A stretch of 9,618 nt of DNA from Azoarcus sp. (GCA_023230755.1 JALNWS010000154.1:1-9618); one strand, 5' to 3'; shown: positions 1 to 6,382, counted from the first letter of the stretch. Program-made: numbers and translations. Notes: generated from the letters alone by a model not told the origin.

Positions 1-690
1 CGACGGCCCGCAATCCACCACCATCTGCTTGTAATCCGCCTGCGCCAGCGCCTCGCGGGTGGCAATGAAACGCGTCCCCATGTAGGCAAAATCGGCCCCC
101 AGCACCTCGACCGCACGGATCGAAGCGCCATCCGAAATGCTGCCGGCCGCGATCAGCACACCATCCCAGAACTCGCGAATCTCGCGGATCAGGCTCACCA
201 CGCTCTGCGTCCCGGCATGTCCCCCCGCGCCGCCGGCCACCGCGATGATGCCGTCGACACCGGCCGCCGCAGCCTTCTTCGCATGGTAGGCATGGACGAT
301 GTCGGAAAATACCAGGCCACCATAGGCATGGACCGCCTTCACCACCTCGCCGGGGTGACCCAGGCTGGTAATGACGAAGGGCACGCGGTGACGCACGATG
401 GTGGCCAGATCTTCCTCCAGGCGCTTGTTCGATGCATGCAGGATGAGATTCACCCCGTAGGGCGCGCAAGGCGCACCGGGATTGCTGTCGCGATGCCCGG
501 TGAGCGCCTCATCGATTTGACTCAGCCACGCTTCCAGTTGCGCGGCCGGCCTTGCGTTGAGTGCGGGAAAGGTGCCGGCAACACCGGCCTTGCAGGTGGC
601 TATCACCAGTTCGGGACCGGACACCAGAAACATCGGCGCGGCAATCGCGGGCACACTCATGGTGCCGCGGAAGGATGCGGGAATCGTCAT
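1..690 (-). CDS. Nitronate monooxygenase / 2-nitropropane dioxygenase family flavoprotein (partial, 3' end off window)
   Basis: Seen: 230 codons are open from the ATG at 690 to the window edge. The family is known for FMN-dependent oxidation of nitronates to carbonyl compounds and nitrite, and shares its TIM-barrel fold with FabK-type enoyl reductases. Diagnostic stretches, in order: APMFLVSGPELVIA (residues 18-31), GTFPALNARP (39-48), YGVNLILH (78-85), VITSLGHP (107-114), the flavin-loop motif GGAGGHAGT (153-161) with H158 at the position usually taken as the catalytic histidine, and GADFAYMGTRFIAT (199-212). The last visible residues, YKQMVVD, match the typical position of roughly 100 residues before the family C-terminus. 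GAGGAG sits 5 nt before the ATG at 690 and decides this start over the in-frame ATG at 660. The true substrate is unknown; many homologues act in acyl or nitroalkane metabolism. Family call is strong, exact reaction is not. Confidence 0.9.
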   Translation of the reverse strand, partial: MTIPASFRGTMSVPAIAAPMFLVSGPELVIATCKAGVAGTFPALNARPAAQLEAWLSQIDEALTGHRDSNPGAPCAPYGVNLILHASNKRLEEDLATIVRHRVPFVITSLGHPGEVVKAVHAYGGLVFSDIVHAYHAKKAAAAGVDGIIAVAGGAGGHAGTQSVVSLIREIREFWDGVLIAAGSISDGASIRAVEVLGADFAYMGTRFIATREALAQADYKQMVVDCGPS

Positions 691-744
691 GCTGTCTCCT
701 CGTTGTTGTTGCGACCGGGCAATCGACGCCCTTGCATGAATCGC

Positions 745-772
745 ACTCTAGCATGTGGCGCGCACACTTCAA
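745..772 (-). promoter_or_regulatory. Candidate sigma-70 promoter of the nitronate monooxygenase gene
   Basis: Read on the minus strand, TTGAAG (767-772) and TAGAGT (745-750) are separated by 16 nt. The -10 is preceded by TGC, giving an extended -10 (TGCTAGAGT). Each hexamer matches its consensus at 4 of 6 positions. Predicted initiation near 738 leaves a leader of about 48 nt carrying the GAGGAG ribosome site. The -35 is overlapped by the palindrome at 768-785. Inferred by eye, not tested. Confidence 0.4.
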
Positions 773-785
773 ACGGTCGTTTGAA
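768..785. promoter_or_regulatory. Perfect palindromic operator TTCAAACG-GT-CGTTTGAA
   Basis: An 8-bp inverted repeat with a 2-bp centre and no mismatch, in the gap between the divergent oxygenase and TRIC genes. Its form is typical of dimeric TetR-type repressor sites. Its core CAAAC-N4-GTTTG resembles the pattern I recall for PsrA-like fatty-acid regulators. It covers the -35 of the candidate oxygenase promoter, so a bound repressor should block that gene. The TRIC start lies 63 bp away. No TetR-family gene is in the window, so the cognate regulator must be encoded elsewhere. The dyad is directly seen; regulator identity is inference. Confidence 0.6.
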
Positions 786-831
786 TCAAGGCGCTCGCAG
801 AAAGCCGACGCCATCCATGAACGGGGTCAGG

Positions 832-840
832 TGCTATCCT
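832..840 (+). promoter_or_regulatory. Possible extended -10 element giving a leaderless TRIC mRNA
   Basis: TGCTATCCT lies only 8 nt before the ATG at 849. Initiation 7 nt downstream of the -10 would fall at about 847, leaving essentially no leader. This fits the lack of a Shine-Dalgarno sequence in front of this gene. No recognisable -35 is present at 17 nt. Weak, single-element evidence. Confidence 0.25.
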
Positions 841-848
841 CGACCCCC

Positions 849-1469
849 ATGCATGGCATCGAACCCCTTCTCTACGGCATTGGCATTGCGGGCGTGGCGG
901 TTAACGCGGCGGCCGGCGTGCTCGACGCCGGGCGCAAGCCCTTCGACCTTTTCGGCATGGTCGTGGTGGCACTGGCCGCCTCTCTCGGTGGCGGCACCTT
1001 GCGTGACGTGCTGCTTGATCGGACGGTGTTCTGGATTGCAGATCAGAGCAATCTGATCGCTGCCATCGTTGCCGGCCTCGCGACTTTCGCCGTGGTCCGG
1101 GTGGTACGCCTGCCGCCACGACTGTTCCTGTTGCCCGACGCCCTTGGCCTCGCGCTCTTTACCGTCTCCGGCACCCAGGCTGCCGTCGCGATGGGCGCAC
1201 CATGGCTCGTTGCCAGCCTGATGGGCGTGATTACCGGGGTGTTCGGCGGCATCATCCGCGACGTGCTGTGCAATGAAGTTCCACTGGTCTTTACCGCCGA
1301 ACTGTATGCCACCGCGTCATGGGCAGGCGCGCTGCTGCTGCTCGCCCTGATGGAAGCCGGGGTCAGTCCCGGATGGGCGGCGCTGGCCGGCGCAACACTG
1401 GTGCTGGCGATTCGCCTTTGCGCCATCCGCTTCAAATGGCGGCTGCCGGTATTCATCGCCAGAAGCTGA
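849..1469 (+). CDS. TRIC-type cation channel family protein (UPF0126, YadS/YicG-like)
   Basis: A 206-residue integral membrane protein with about seven hydrophobic segments. It is built as two repeats of the UPF0126 module, the length usual for this family. Each repeat carries the hallmark glycine-rich/arginine motif: GGGTLRDVLL (47-56) and FGGIIRDVLCNEVPLVF (132-148). Bacterial relatives are structural homologues of eukaryotic trimeric intracellular cation channels and have been reported as K+-permeable trimers in the inner membrane; the physiological role in bacteria is unsettled. The ATG at 849 was chosen because homology begins there (MHGIEPLLYGIGIAG). The frame stays open upstream to 561, but that part is polar, Arg/Ser-rich and would overlap the oxygenase gene. 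No good ribosome site precedes 849, so translation may be leaderless. mscL follows on the same strand after 149 bp. Confidence 0.88.
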   Translation: MHGIEPLLYGIGIAGVAVNAAAGVLDAGRKPFDLFGMVVVALAASLGGGTLRDVLLDRTVFWIADQSNLIAAIVAGLATFAVVRVVRLPPRLFLLPDALGLALFTVSGTQAAVAMGAPWLVASLMGVITGVFGGIIRDVLCNEVPLVFTAELYATASWAGALLLLALMEAGVSPGWAALAGATLVLAIRLCAIRFKWRLPVFIARS

Positions 1470-1507
1470 GTTGCGACGTGAAACAGGTCGCGCATCAGTA
1501 AAAACCC

Positions 1508-1536
1508 TTCTGGTTCATATACAAATTTCCTAATAA
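1508..1536 (+). promoter_or_regulatory. AT-rich promoter-like stretch upstream of mscL
   Basis: The 149-bp gap before mscL contains the most AT-rich segment of its surroundings. TTCTGG (1508-1513) and TAATAA (1531-1536) are 17 nt apart, and TATACA (1518-1523) is an alternative -10. Both are poor consensus matches. The base-composition dip supports mscL having its own promoter rather than reading through from the TRIC gene, but the exact hexamers are uncertain. Confidence 0.25.
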
Positions 1537-1618
1537 AGTGTGCGGCCAAGCCGGACCAGCCGGCGCATCAAGCAACAGAGCCTGACGGTGAAAGGCTCGA
1601 CCCAACAGGAGTTCATAC

Positions 1619-2044
1619 ATGAGCATCATCAAGGAATTCAAGGAATTTGCCATGAAAGGCAACGTCATCGATCTCGCCGTTGGCGTGATCATTGGCGGCG
1701 CCTTCGGCAAGATCGTCGATTCACTGGTCAAGGACATCGTGATGCCAATCGTCGGCCGCCTCATCGGAGGTGTGGACTTTGGCCAGTTGTACATCAATCT
1801 CGGCAGCGAGGCCTTTGACACCCTTGCGGCAGCCGAAAAGGCCGGCGCTCCGCTCATCAAATATGGCAGCTTCATCAACACCTCGATCAACTTCCTGATC
1901 ATCGCCTTCGCGATCTTCATTGCGATCAAGGCCATCAACAAGCTCAAGCGTGCGGAACCGGCAGCGCCCGCCGAGCCCGCACCGGAACCGGAAGACATCA
2001 AGCTGCTGCGCGAGATTCGCGACTCGCTCAAGCAACGCGGCTGA
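1619..2044 (+). CDS. mscL: Large-conductance mechanosensitive channel MscL
   Basis: A 141-residue inner-membrane channel that opens under membrane tension and releases solutes on hypo-osmotic shock; it works as a homopentamer. Seen: the N-terminal amphipathic helix and first helix, starting [20 protein letters not shown] and continuing [13 protein letters not shown] (21-33), which includes the pore-lining glycine/alanine pattern; MPIVGRL (42-48); a periplasmic loop of about 40 residues; the second membrane helix [20 protein letters not shown] (90-109); and a Pro/Ala/Glu-rich linker leading to the C-terminal helical bundle [13 protein letters not shown] (125-137). Length and motifs are normal. 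AGGAG at 1607-1611, 7 nt before the ATG, fixes the start. The gene ends at a strong terminator. An apparent single-gene unit. Confidence 0.98.
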   Translation: MSIIKEFKEFAMKGNVIDLAVGVIIGGAFGKIVDSLVKDIVMPIVGRLIGGVDFGQLYINLGSEAFDTLAAAEKAGAPLIKYGSFINTSINFLIIAFAIFIAIKAINKLKRAEPAAPAEPAPEPEDIKLLREIRDSLKQRG

Positions 2045-2066
2045 TCGCTCCAACAGGAAGAAGGAA

Positions 2067-2118
2067 GAAGCCCCCCGTGGTGCCATGCAGGACGGCGCCA
2101 CGGGGGGCTTCCTGTTTT
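2067..2118 (+). terminator. Intrinsic terminator of mscL, probably shared with the convergent hydrolase gene
   Basis: An 18-bp stem (2067-2084 with 2094-2111; one G-U wobble, otherwise perfect) around a 9-nt loop, followed on the plus strand by CTGTTTT. It lies 22 nt after the mscL stop. The other side of the stem is flanked by an A/G-rich run, which reads as a C/T-rich run on the minus strand, so it could also stop minus-strand transcription leaving the gene that ends at 2131. Stem strength and position are seen directly; bidirectional action is inferred. Confidence 0.88.
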
Positions 2119-2130
2119 CAGTGCCGCGCT

Positions 2131-2772
2131 TCAGCCATAGGCGCCGACGAACGGATTGCTCTCGCGTTCTTCACCGAAGGTGGACGTCGGCCCGTGCCCC
2201 GGCACGAATGTGATGTCATCGCCGAGCGGAAAGAGCTTGTTGCGGATGGAATTGACCAGCGTCTGGTGATCGCCACGCGGAAAGTCGGTACGCCCGATGG
2301 AGCCCGCAAACAGCACATCGCCGACCAGCGCCAGCCTGGATTCGGGGTGCACGAACACCACATGACCCGGCGTGTGACCCGGCGTGTGGATCACTTTCAG
2401 CGTCTGCTCGCCCACCGACACCGTGTCGCCATCGTGCAGCCAGCGATCAGGAGTGAAGGTTTCAACGTCGGGGAAGCCGAACATCTTGCTCTGCTGAGCC
2501 ATGCCCTCAATCCAGAAGCGGTCTTCCTCCTGCGGCCCCTCGATGGGAACACCAAGCTCGCGCGCCAGCTTTGCGGTGCCGCCGGCATGGTCGATATGAC
2601 CGTGGGTGATCAGGATCTTCTCTATGCTGACACCAAGCGCTTTTGCCGCAGCGTGAATGCGGTCGAGATCGCCACCGGGGTCGACCACTGCCGCCTTGCG
2701 TGTCTTGTCGCACCAGATGATGCTGCAGTTCTGCTCGAAGGGCGTAACGGGAACAATGCGGACGTCGATCAT
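2131..2772 (-). CDS. Metallo-beta-lactamase-fold hydrolase, glyoxalase II-like (YcbL type)
   Basis: A 213-residue soluble hydrolase. Family members cleave thioesters such as S-lactoylglutathione using a dinuclear metal site. Seen ligands: THGHIDHAGG (56-65; H57, H59, D61, H62), HTPGHTPGHV (129-138; H133), the bridging aspartate in GDVLFAGSIGRTDFP (151-165; D152) and the final PGHGP (191-195; H193). All metal ligands are present. It is shorter than classical GloB (about 250 residues) and lacks the C-terminal substrate-binding helices, which places it with the compact YcbL-type proteins; its substrate may therefore differ from that of GloB. The ATG at 2772 is where homology starts (MIDVRIVPVTPFEQN). 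No clear ribosome site is seen. A possible -10, TATCAT (minus strand, 2807-2812), lies about 35 bp upstream. It lies 97 bp downstream of tupA on the same strand, with a hairpin between them. Confidence 0.9.
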   Translation of the reverse strand: MIDVRIVPVTPFEQNCSIIWCDKTRKAAVVDPGGDLDRIHAAAKALGVSIEKILITHGHIDHAGGTAKLARELGVPIEGPQEEDRFWIEGMAQQSKMFGFPDVETFTPDRWLHDGDTVSVGEQTLKVIHTPGHTPGHVVFVHPESRLALVGDVLFAGSIGRTDFPRGDHQTLVNSIRNKLFPLGDDITFVPGHGPTSTFGEERESNPFVGAYG

Positions 2773-2824
2773 GTGGGCTGGAACATCAGTAGAAAACCGG
2801 ACCCGAATGATAACCCGTCCGCCC

Positions 2825-2857
2825 GGCAGGAGCCGCCATGACGGGCGAGCCCCTGCC
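2825..2857 (-). terminator. Hairpin between tupA and the hydrolase gene (possible terminator or attenuator)
   Basis: The 9-nt arms 2825-2833 and 2849-2857 pair with one G-U wobble. Inside them, 2834-2837 pairs with 2844-2847, leaving one bulged base (2848) and a 6-nt loop. It starts 12 nt after the tupA stop. No T-run follows on the minus strand, so a classical intrinsic terminator is doubtful; it may stabilise the tupA 3' end or reduce read-through. Confidence 0.4.
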
Positions 2858-2869
2858 CTGCAGCAGACC

Positions 2870-3694
2870 TTACTTGTCGGCGTTGGGGAAGAACAGTTGC
2901 TCGCCCCCGATCTTGTAGCTCGCAATCTCGGCCTGTCCGGCGGGCGACACCACCCAATCCACGAACTTCTGAGCCTCGGCCGCCTTCACATGCGGATGCT
3001 TGGCCGGGTTGATCACCATCACCCCGTACTGGTTGAACAGGCGGGAATCACCCTCGACCAGAACCTTGAGGTCTGCACGGTTCTTGAAGTTGAGCCAGGT
3101 GCCACGGTCGGTCAGGACGTAGGAACCGGACGAAGCCGCCATGTTCAGCGCCGGCCCCATGCCACAGCCGCATTCCTTGTAACCCGTGCCCTTGTTCGAA
3201 TCGCTGCCCGCATCCTTCCAGTAGCGCAGCTCGGCCGCGTGGGTACCGCTCTTGTCGCCGCGCGAAATGAAGCTGCCATTTGCGGCGGCCAGCTTCTTGA
3301 GCGCCGCGACGATGTCATTGCCACGCACGCCGACAGGGTCGGCTTCCGGTCCGACCAGCACGAAGTCGTTGTACATCACCGGAAAACGCTTCACGCCATA
3401 ACCATCGGCGACAAACTTCTCTTCGGCGACCTGGTTGTGCACGAAGAGCACGTCCGCATCACCGCGACGTCCGGTATCGAGCGCCTGACCGGTCCCCTGG
3501 GCGACGACCTTGACCTCCACACCGCTGGCCTTGGTAAAGGCTGGCAGCAGATGGGAAAAGAGGCCCGATTGCTCGGTGGAGGTAGTCGAGGCCATCACGA
3601 TGGATTCCGCCGAGGCGGGCGAGAACACAGACAGCAGCGCGACCAGTACGCATGCCTTGCAGGTGGCGCGGAAGGTTTCACTTGACGCTTTCAT
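2870..3694 (-). CDS. tupA: Tungstate ABC transporter periplasmic substrate-binding protein TupA
   Basis: 274 residues. Captures tungstate (possibly also molybdate) in the periplasm and hands it to a TupBC membrane complex. Seen: a Sec signal peptide with hydrophobic core (residues 14-24) and likely cleavage at SPASA|ES (29/30); an oxyanion-binding loop near the mature N-terminus, ASTTSTEQSGL (35-45); QGTGQAL (66-72); GDADVLFVH (78-86); VMYNDFVLVGPEADP (106-120); the anion-binding SRGDKSGTH (144-152); GMGPALNMA (178-186); TDRGTW (195-200); and EGDSRLFNQY (214-223). These are the TupA order and spacing, not ModA. An unusual ECGCG (174-178) puts two cysteines beside the GMG loop. AGAGGAG 5 nt before the ATG at 3694 fixes the start; the frame extends further upstream only because no stop intervenes. 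No tupB or tupC is adjacent on either side. Divergent from a ModE-type regulator 100 bp away, which probably controls it. Confidence 0.93.
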   Translation of the reverse strand: MKASSETFRATCKACVLVALLSVFSPASAESIVMASTTSTEQSGLFSHLLPAFTKASGVEVKVVAQGTGQALDTGRRGDADVLFVHNQVAEEKFVADGYGVKRFPVMYNDFVLVGPEADPVGVRGNDIVAALKKLAAANGSFISRGDKSGTHAAELRYWKDAGSDSNKGTGYKECGCGMGPALNMAASSGSYVLTDRGTWLNFKNRADLKVLVEGDSRLFNQYGVMVINPAKHPHVKAAEAQKFVDWVVSPAGQAEIASYKIGGEQLFFPNADK

Positions 3695-3794
3695 ACAAAC
3701 TCCTCTGGTTGGGTCTTTGGTCACCGGAAGCGGCGACTCTTTGAGATTTCGGGTAACGTAAGCGCCCGCATGACTTCCATCAATATGAAACGCC
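3695..3794. promoter_or_regulatory. Divergent control region between tupA and its likely regulator
   Basis: This 100-bp gap must hold both promoters. On the minus strand, TTGATG (3778-3783) and TACGTT (3755-3760) are 17 nt apart and could be the tupA promoter, though the -10 matches poorly. A TAACG element (3754-3758) recalls one half of a ModE operator, but I find no matching half-site at the expected distance. A five-codon reading frame (ATG at 3785, stop at 3800-3802) overlaps the regulator's GTG start. Operator position remains unknown. Confidence 0.3.
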
Positions 3795-4910
3795 GTGCAT
3801 AGGATCAACTTCCACTACACCCTCGGCACCGACGCCAGTCCCGCCCGCGTCCGCAATCCGCTGATCGACCTTCTGCAGGCGGTAGCCGAAAGCGGCTCGA
3901 TCTCGGGTGCAGCCAAACGCCTTGGCCTGTCTTACCGACACGTATGGGGCGAGCTCCGGCGCTGGGAGGAGAGTCTCGGACACAGCATGATTGTGTGGGA
4001 AAAGGGACAAGCGGCCCGGCTGACGGACTTCGGCACCAAGCTGATGTGGGCCGAGCGTCAGGCCCAGGCCAGGCTGCTGCCGCAGATCGAAGCGCTGCGC
4101 GCCGACCTTGAGCGCGTCTATGCGGTCGCCTTCGATGACAGCGCCCATGTGCTGACCATGTACGCCAGCCATGACGAGGCCCTTGTTGCGCTGCAGGAGC
4201 AGGCCCGCCAGCCCGCGCACCGCCTGCACCTGGACATCCGCTTCAGCGGCAGTGTGGATGCCATCCGCGCGCTCAATGAGGGGCGCTGCCTGATGGCTGG
4301 CTTCCACACGCTGGAAGGGGCCGACACCGACAGCCTGACACGGCGCACCTACAAGCCCCTGCTGCGCCCAGGCCTGCACAAGATCATCGGCTTTGCGCGC
4401 CGGACGCAGGGGCTGATCGTCGCACGCGGCAATCCGCTGAACCTGCAGACACTGGAAGACGTGCGCCACAGCCGGGCCCGTTTTGCCAACCGCGCACTGG
4501 GCACCGGCACGCGGGTGCTGCTGGACGAGCTTCTGGCACAGGCGGGCATCTCCGTGCAGGAGATCAACGGATACGACCACACCGAGCCCTCACATGCCGC
4601 AGTGGCTCAGGCGGTGGCGTCAGGACAGGCCGATGTCGGGCTCGGCATCAAGGCCACGGCGCGCGGTCGCGGGCTGGACTTCGTCCCGCTGGCGCACGAG
4701 CGCTACCACCTTGCCTGCCTGAAGTCGGCGCTCGACACCCCTGCCGTCGGGGCGCTGCTTGATTTGCTGCAGGGGGACATCTGGCAGGCCGGCCTTGGCA
4801 AACTCGCCGGCTATCAGCCCGCGCAATCTGGAGAGGTGTTGTCGATGCGACAGGTACTGCCCTGGTGGAGCTACCGCAGCCCGAGGCCCTCCGCCCCGAA
4901 GCAGGGATAA
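3795..4910 (+). CDS. ModE-type winged-helix regulator with C-terminal molybdate/tungstate-binding-like PBP domain
   Basis: 371 residues. N-terminal winged helix like ModE/LysR (about 20-85), with NPLIDLLQAVAESGSISGAA (21-40), the recognition region LGLSYRHVWGELRRWEESLG (43-62) and wing LTDFGTKL (76-83). A helical linker follows (86-110). The C-terminal periplasmic-binding-protein-like domain (about 118-350) has TQGLIVARGNPLNL (204-217), LGTGTRVLLDELLAQAGI (235-252), SHAAVAQAVASGQADVGLGI (266-285) and LDFVPLAHERYHLACL (294-309), matching the family associated with molybdopterin and molybdate/tungstate genes. Inferred role: a cytoplasmic oxyanion-responsive regulator of the divergent tupA. It differs from classical ModE and TunR, which sense through Mop domains. 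The start is GTG with no clear ribosome site; it was chosen because homology begins within the first ten residues. It converges with the RhtB-like gene, with 9 bp between the stops. Confidence 0.87.
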   Translation: MHRINFHYTLGTDASPARVRNPLIDLLQAVAESGSISGAAKRLGLSYRHVWGELRRWEESLGHSMIVWEKGQAARLTDFGTKLMWAERQAQARLLPQIEALRADLERVYAVAFDDSAHVLTMYASHDEALVALQEQARQPAHRLHLDIRFSGSVDAIRALNEGRCLMAGFHTLEGADTDSLTRRTYKPLLRPGLHKIIGFARRTQGLIVARGNPLNLQTLEDVRHSRARFANRALGTGTRVLLDELLAQAGISVQEINGYDHTEPSHAAVAQAVASGQADVGLGIKATARGRGLDFVPLAHERYHLACLKSALDTPAVGALLDLLQGDIWQAGLGKLAGYQPAQSGEVLSMRQVLPWWSYRSPRPSAPKQG

Positions 4911-4919
4911 GCCTGTGCG

Positions 4920-5540
4920 CTAGCGGCTGGACGCAGCCAGGAAGGCACCGGCACCGACGAAGAGCCCCCCGAATACGCGGTTCTGCACCTTCAGGGCATT
5001 CGGATTGCGCAGCAGCGGTCGGAACCGGGTCGCGAGCAGCGCATAACAGGACATCACCACGGTATCCACCACGAGCATGGTACTCGCGATGACCAGAGTC
5101 TGAGGCCATTGCGGTGCGGTGGGCACCATGAATTGCGGCACCAGCGCCGCCATGAACACGATGGCCTTGGGGTTGGTCAGGTTCACCAGCAGGCCCTGAA
5201 TGAACAGCCCGCCGTGCGACCGGCTCGGCGCGCCATCCGCCTCGTCGACCACCTCCACCCTGGCCCGCCACTTGGCAACGCCAAGCCACACCAGATAGAC
5301 CGCCCCGGCAATCTTGACCACCAGAAAGGCGGTCGCCGAGGTCGCCAACAGAGCGCCGAGACCGAGCGTCACCACGGCAAGCTGCAGCAGCAATGCCGCC
5401 TGCAGCCCTGCGATCGAACGCAGCGCAGCACCATAACCGTGGCGCAGGCCGGTTGCCATGGACAACACGGCACCCGGTCCGGGGGACACGGAAATTACGA
5501 GACTCGCTACCAGAAACGGCAGCCACAGGTTCCAGCTCAT
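4920..5540 (-). CDS. RhtB/LysE family amino-acid exporter (homoserine/threonine-type)
   Basis: A 206-residue inner-membrane protein with about six hydrophobic segments, normal for the RhtB branch of the LysE superfamily, which exports amino acids and derivatives such as homoserine, homoserine lactone or threonine by proton exchange. Seen: the family signature VSPGPGAVLSMATGLRHGYGA (18-38), IAGLQAALLLQ (43-53), VKIAGAVYLVWLGVAKWRA (75-93), VNLTNPKAIVFMAALVPQF (119-137), and the C-terminal NRVFGGLFVGAGAFLAAS (187-204). The overall pattern follows E. coli RhtB closely, but substrate cannot be read from sequence. TGGAG 9 nt before the ATG at 5540 supports the start. The upstream TSUP gene stops 15 bp before this start, so the two are probably one operon and may share an export theme. 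Confidence 0.9.
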   Translation of the reverse strand: MSWNLWLPFLVASLVISVSPGPGAVLSMATGLRHGYGAALRSIAGLQAALLLQLAVVTLGLGALLATSATAFLVVKIAGAVYLVWLGVAKWRARVEVVDEADGAPSRSHGGLFIQGLLVNLTNPKAIVFMAALVPQFMVPTAPQWPQTLVIASTMLVVDTVVMSCYALLATRFRPLLRNPNALKVQNRVFGGLFVGAGAFLAASSR

Positions 5541-5555
5541 GCGGACACGCTCCAG

Positions 5556-6362
5556 TCAGGCGAACAGTGAATAAAGCATCTTGACACACAGCAGCATCAG
5601 CACACCGGCGAAGATCTTCTTGAGTGTCGGCACCGGCAGACGATGCGCAAGAGAAGCCCCGACCGGTGCCACGAAAATGCTGACGATACCGACCAGCACC
5701 AAGGCCGGGAGATAGATATAGCCAAACGACAGCGACGGCGTGCCGGCAACCGACCAGCCATTGACCAGATAGCCCAGCGTACCGGCCACGGCGATCGGCA
5801 GACCGATCGCGGCCGAGGTGCCGATGGCGTGCTGAACCTTGACGTTGCACCAGGTCATGAACGGAACCGACAGCGACCCGCCGCCGATCGCCACCAGCGC
5901 CGACACCCCGCCGATGCCCATTCCGACCGCCGTCATGCCGACGGCACCCGGCAAATCGCGCGAGGGCTTGGGCTTGACGTTGAGCAGCATCTGGATGGAC
6001 ACGTAGGCCATGAAGCAGACGAAGAAGATTGCCAGCGGCACGGTATCGACCCGCGATGCAATGAACGTCCCACCGAAGGTGCCCAGGAGGATGCCAGGCG
6101 TAATGCTGCGCACGATGTTCCAGTGCACCGCCCCACGCGCATGATGGGCCCGCAGGCTGGACACCGAGGTCAGCACGATGGTCGCCATCGAAGTACCCAG
6201 CGCCATGTGCAGGACCTGCTCATGGGGAAAGCCCTGGGCGATGAAGAAAGTCGTCAGCATCGGCACCATGATGCCGCCGCCGCCAACACCGAGCAGACCG
6301 GCAAAAAAACCGACAACTGCCCCCAGACCAAGGTAGGCCAACAACCACAGATCGAATTCCAT
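5556..6362 (-). CDS. TSUP family (TauE/SafE) sulfite/organosulfonate-type permease
   Basis: A 268-residue inner-membrane protein with about eight hydrophobic segments. It is organised as two homologous halves, each with the TSUP glycine-rich motif: GFFAGLLGVGGGGIMVPML (18-36) and GIGGVSALVAIGGGSLSVPF (149-168). HMALGTSMATIVLTSVSS (52-69) and HAIGTSAAIGLPIAVAGTLG (178-197) are the paired second motifs. Known members move sulfite, sulfoacetate, thiosulfate or related anions; the substrate here is unknown. The ATG at 6362 was chosen because the first membrane helix starts directly after it (MEFDLWLLAYLGLGAVVG). GAGG lies 11 nt upstream, somewhat distant. The frame is open to 6506, but that extension is Cys/His-rich, without homology, and covers the hairpin leader. 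First gene of a likely two-gene operon with the RhtB-like exporter; divergent from the KdpD-like kinase. Confidence 0.9.
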   Translation of the reverse strand: MEFDLWLLAYLGLGAVVGFFAGLLGVGGGGIMVPMLTTFFIAQGFPHEQVLHMALGTSMATIVLTSVSSLRAHHARGAVHWNIVRSITPGILLGTFGGTFIASRVDTVPLAIFFVCFMAYVSIQMLLNVKPKPSRDLPGAVGMTAVGMGIGGVSALVAIGGGSLSVPFMTWCNVKVQHAIGTSAAIGLPIAVAGTLGYLVNGWSVAGTPSLSFGYIYLPALVLVGIVSIFVAPVGASLAHRLPVPTLKKIFAGVLMLLCVKMLYSLFA

Positions 6363-6382
6363 TGCACCAGACGCCTCACATC

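Noticed and set aside
217..1056. Long plus-strand reading frame of 279 codons overlapping the oxygenase gene and TRIC start
   Set aside because: Antisense to a clear nitronate monooxygenase; Arg/Gly/His-rich product without motifs, typical of mirror frames in high-GC DNA.
1474..1490. Small dyad GCGAC-GTCGC after the TRIC stop as a terminator
   Set aside because: Only 5 paired bases, 9-nt loop, and no T-run follows.
2657..3685. 342-codon plus-strand frame opposite tupA
   Set aside because: Covers nearly all of tupA on the other strand, low-complexity His/Arg-rich product, no ribosome site; a shadow of third-position GC bias.
3785..3802. Five-codon frame (ATG AAA CGC CGT GCA TAG) overlapping the regulator GTG start, as a leader peptide
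   Set aside because: No ribosome site, very short, and overlap by one base-shifted frame is expected by chance; kept only as a remark.
4648..5850. 400-codon minus-strand frame over the regulator end, RhtB-like and TSUP genes
   Set aside because: Overlaps three well-supported genes in another frame; product rich in Arg, Gly and Cys with no membrane or domain pattern.
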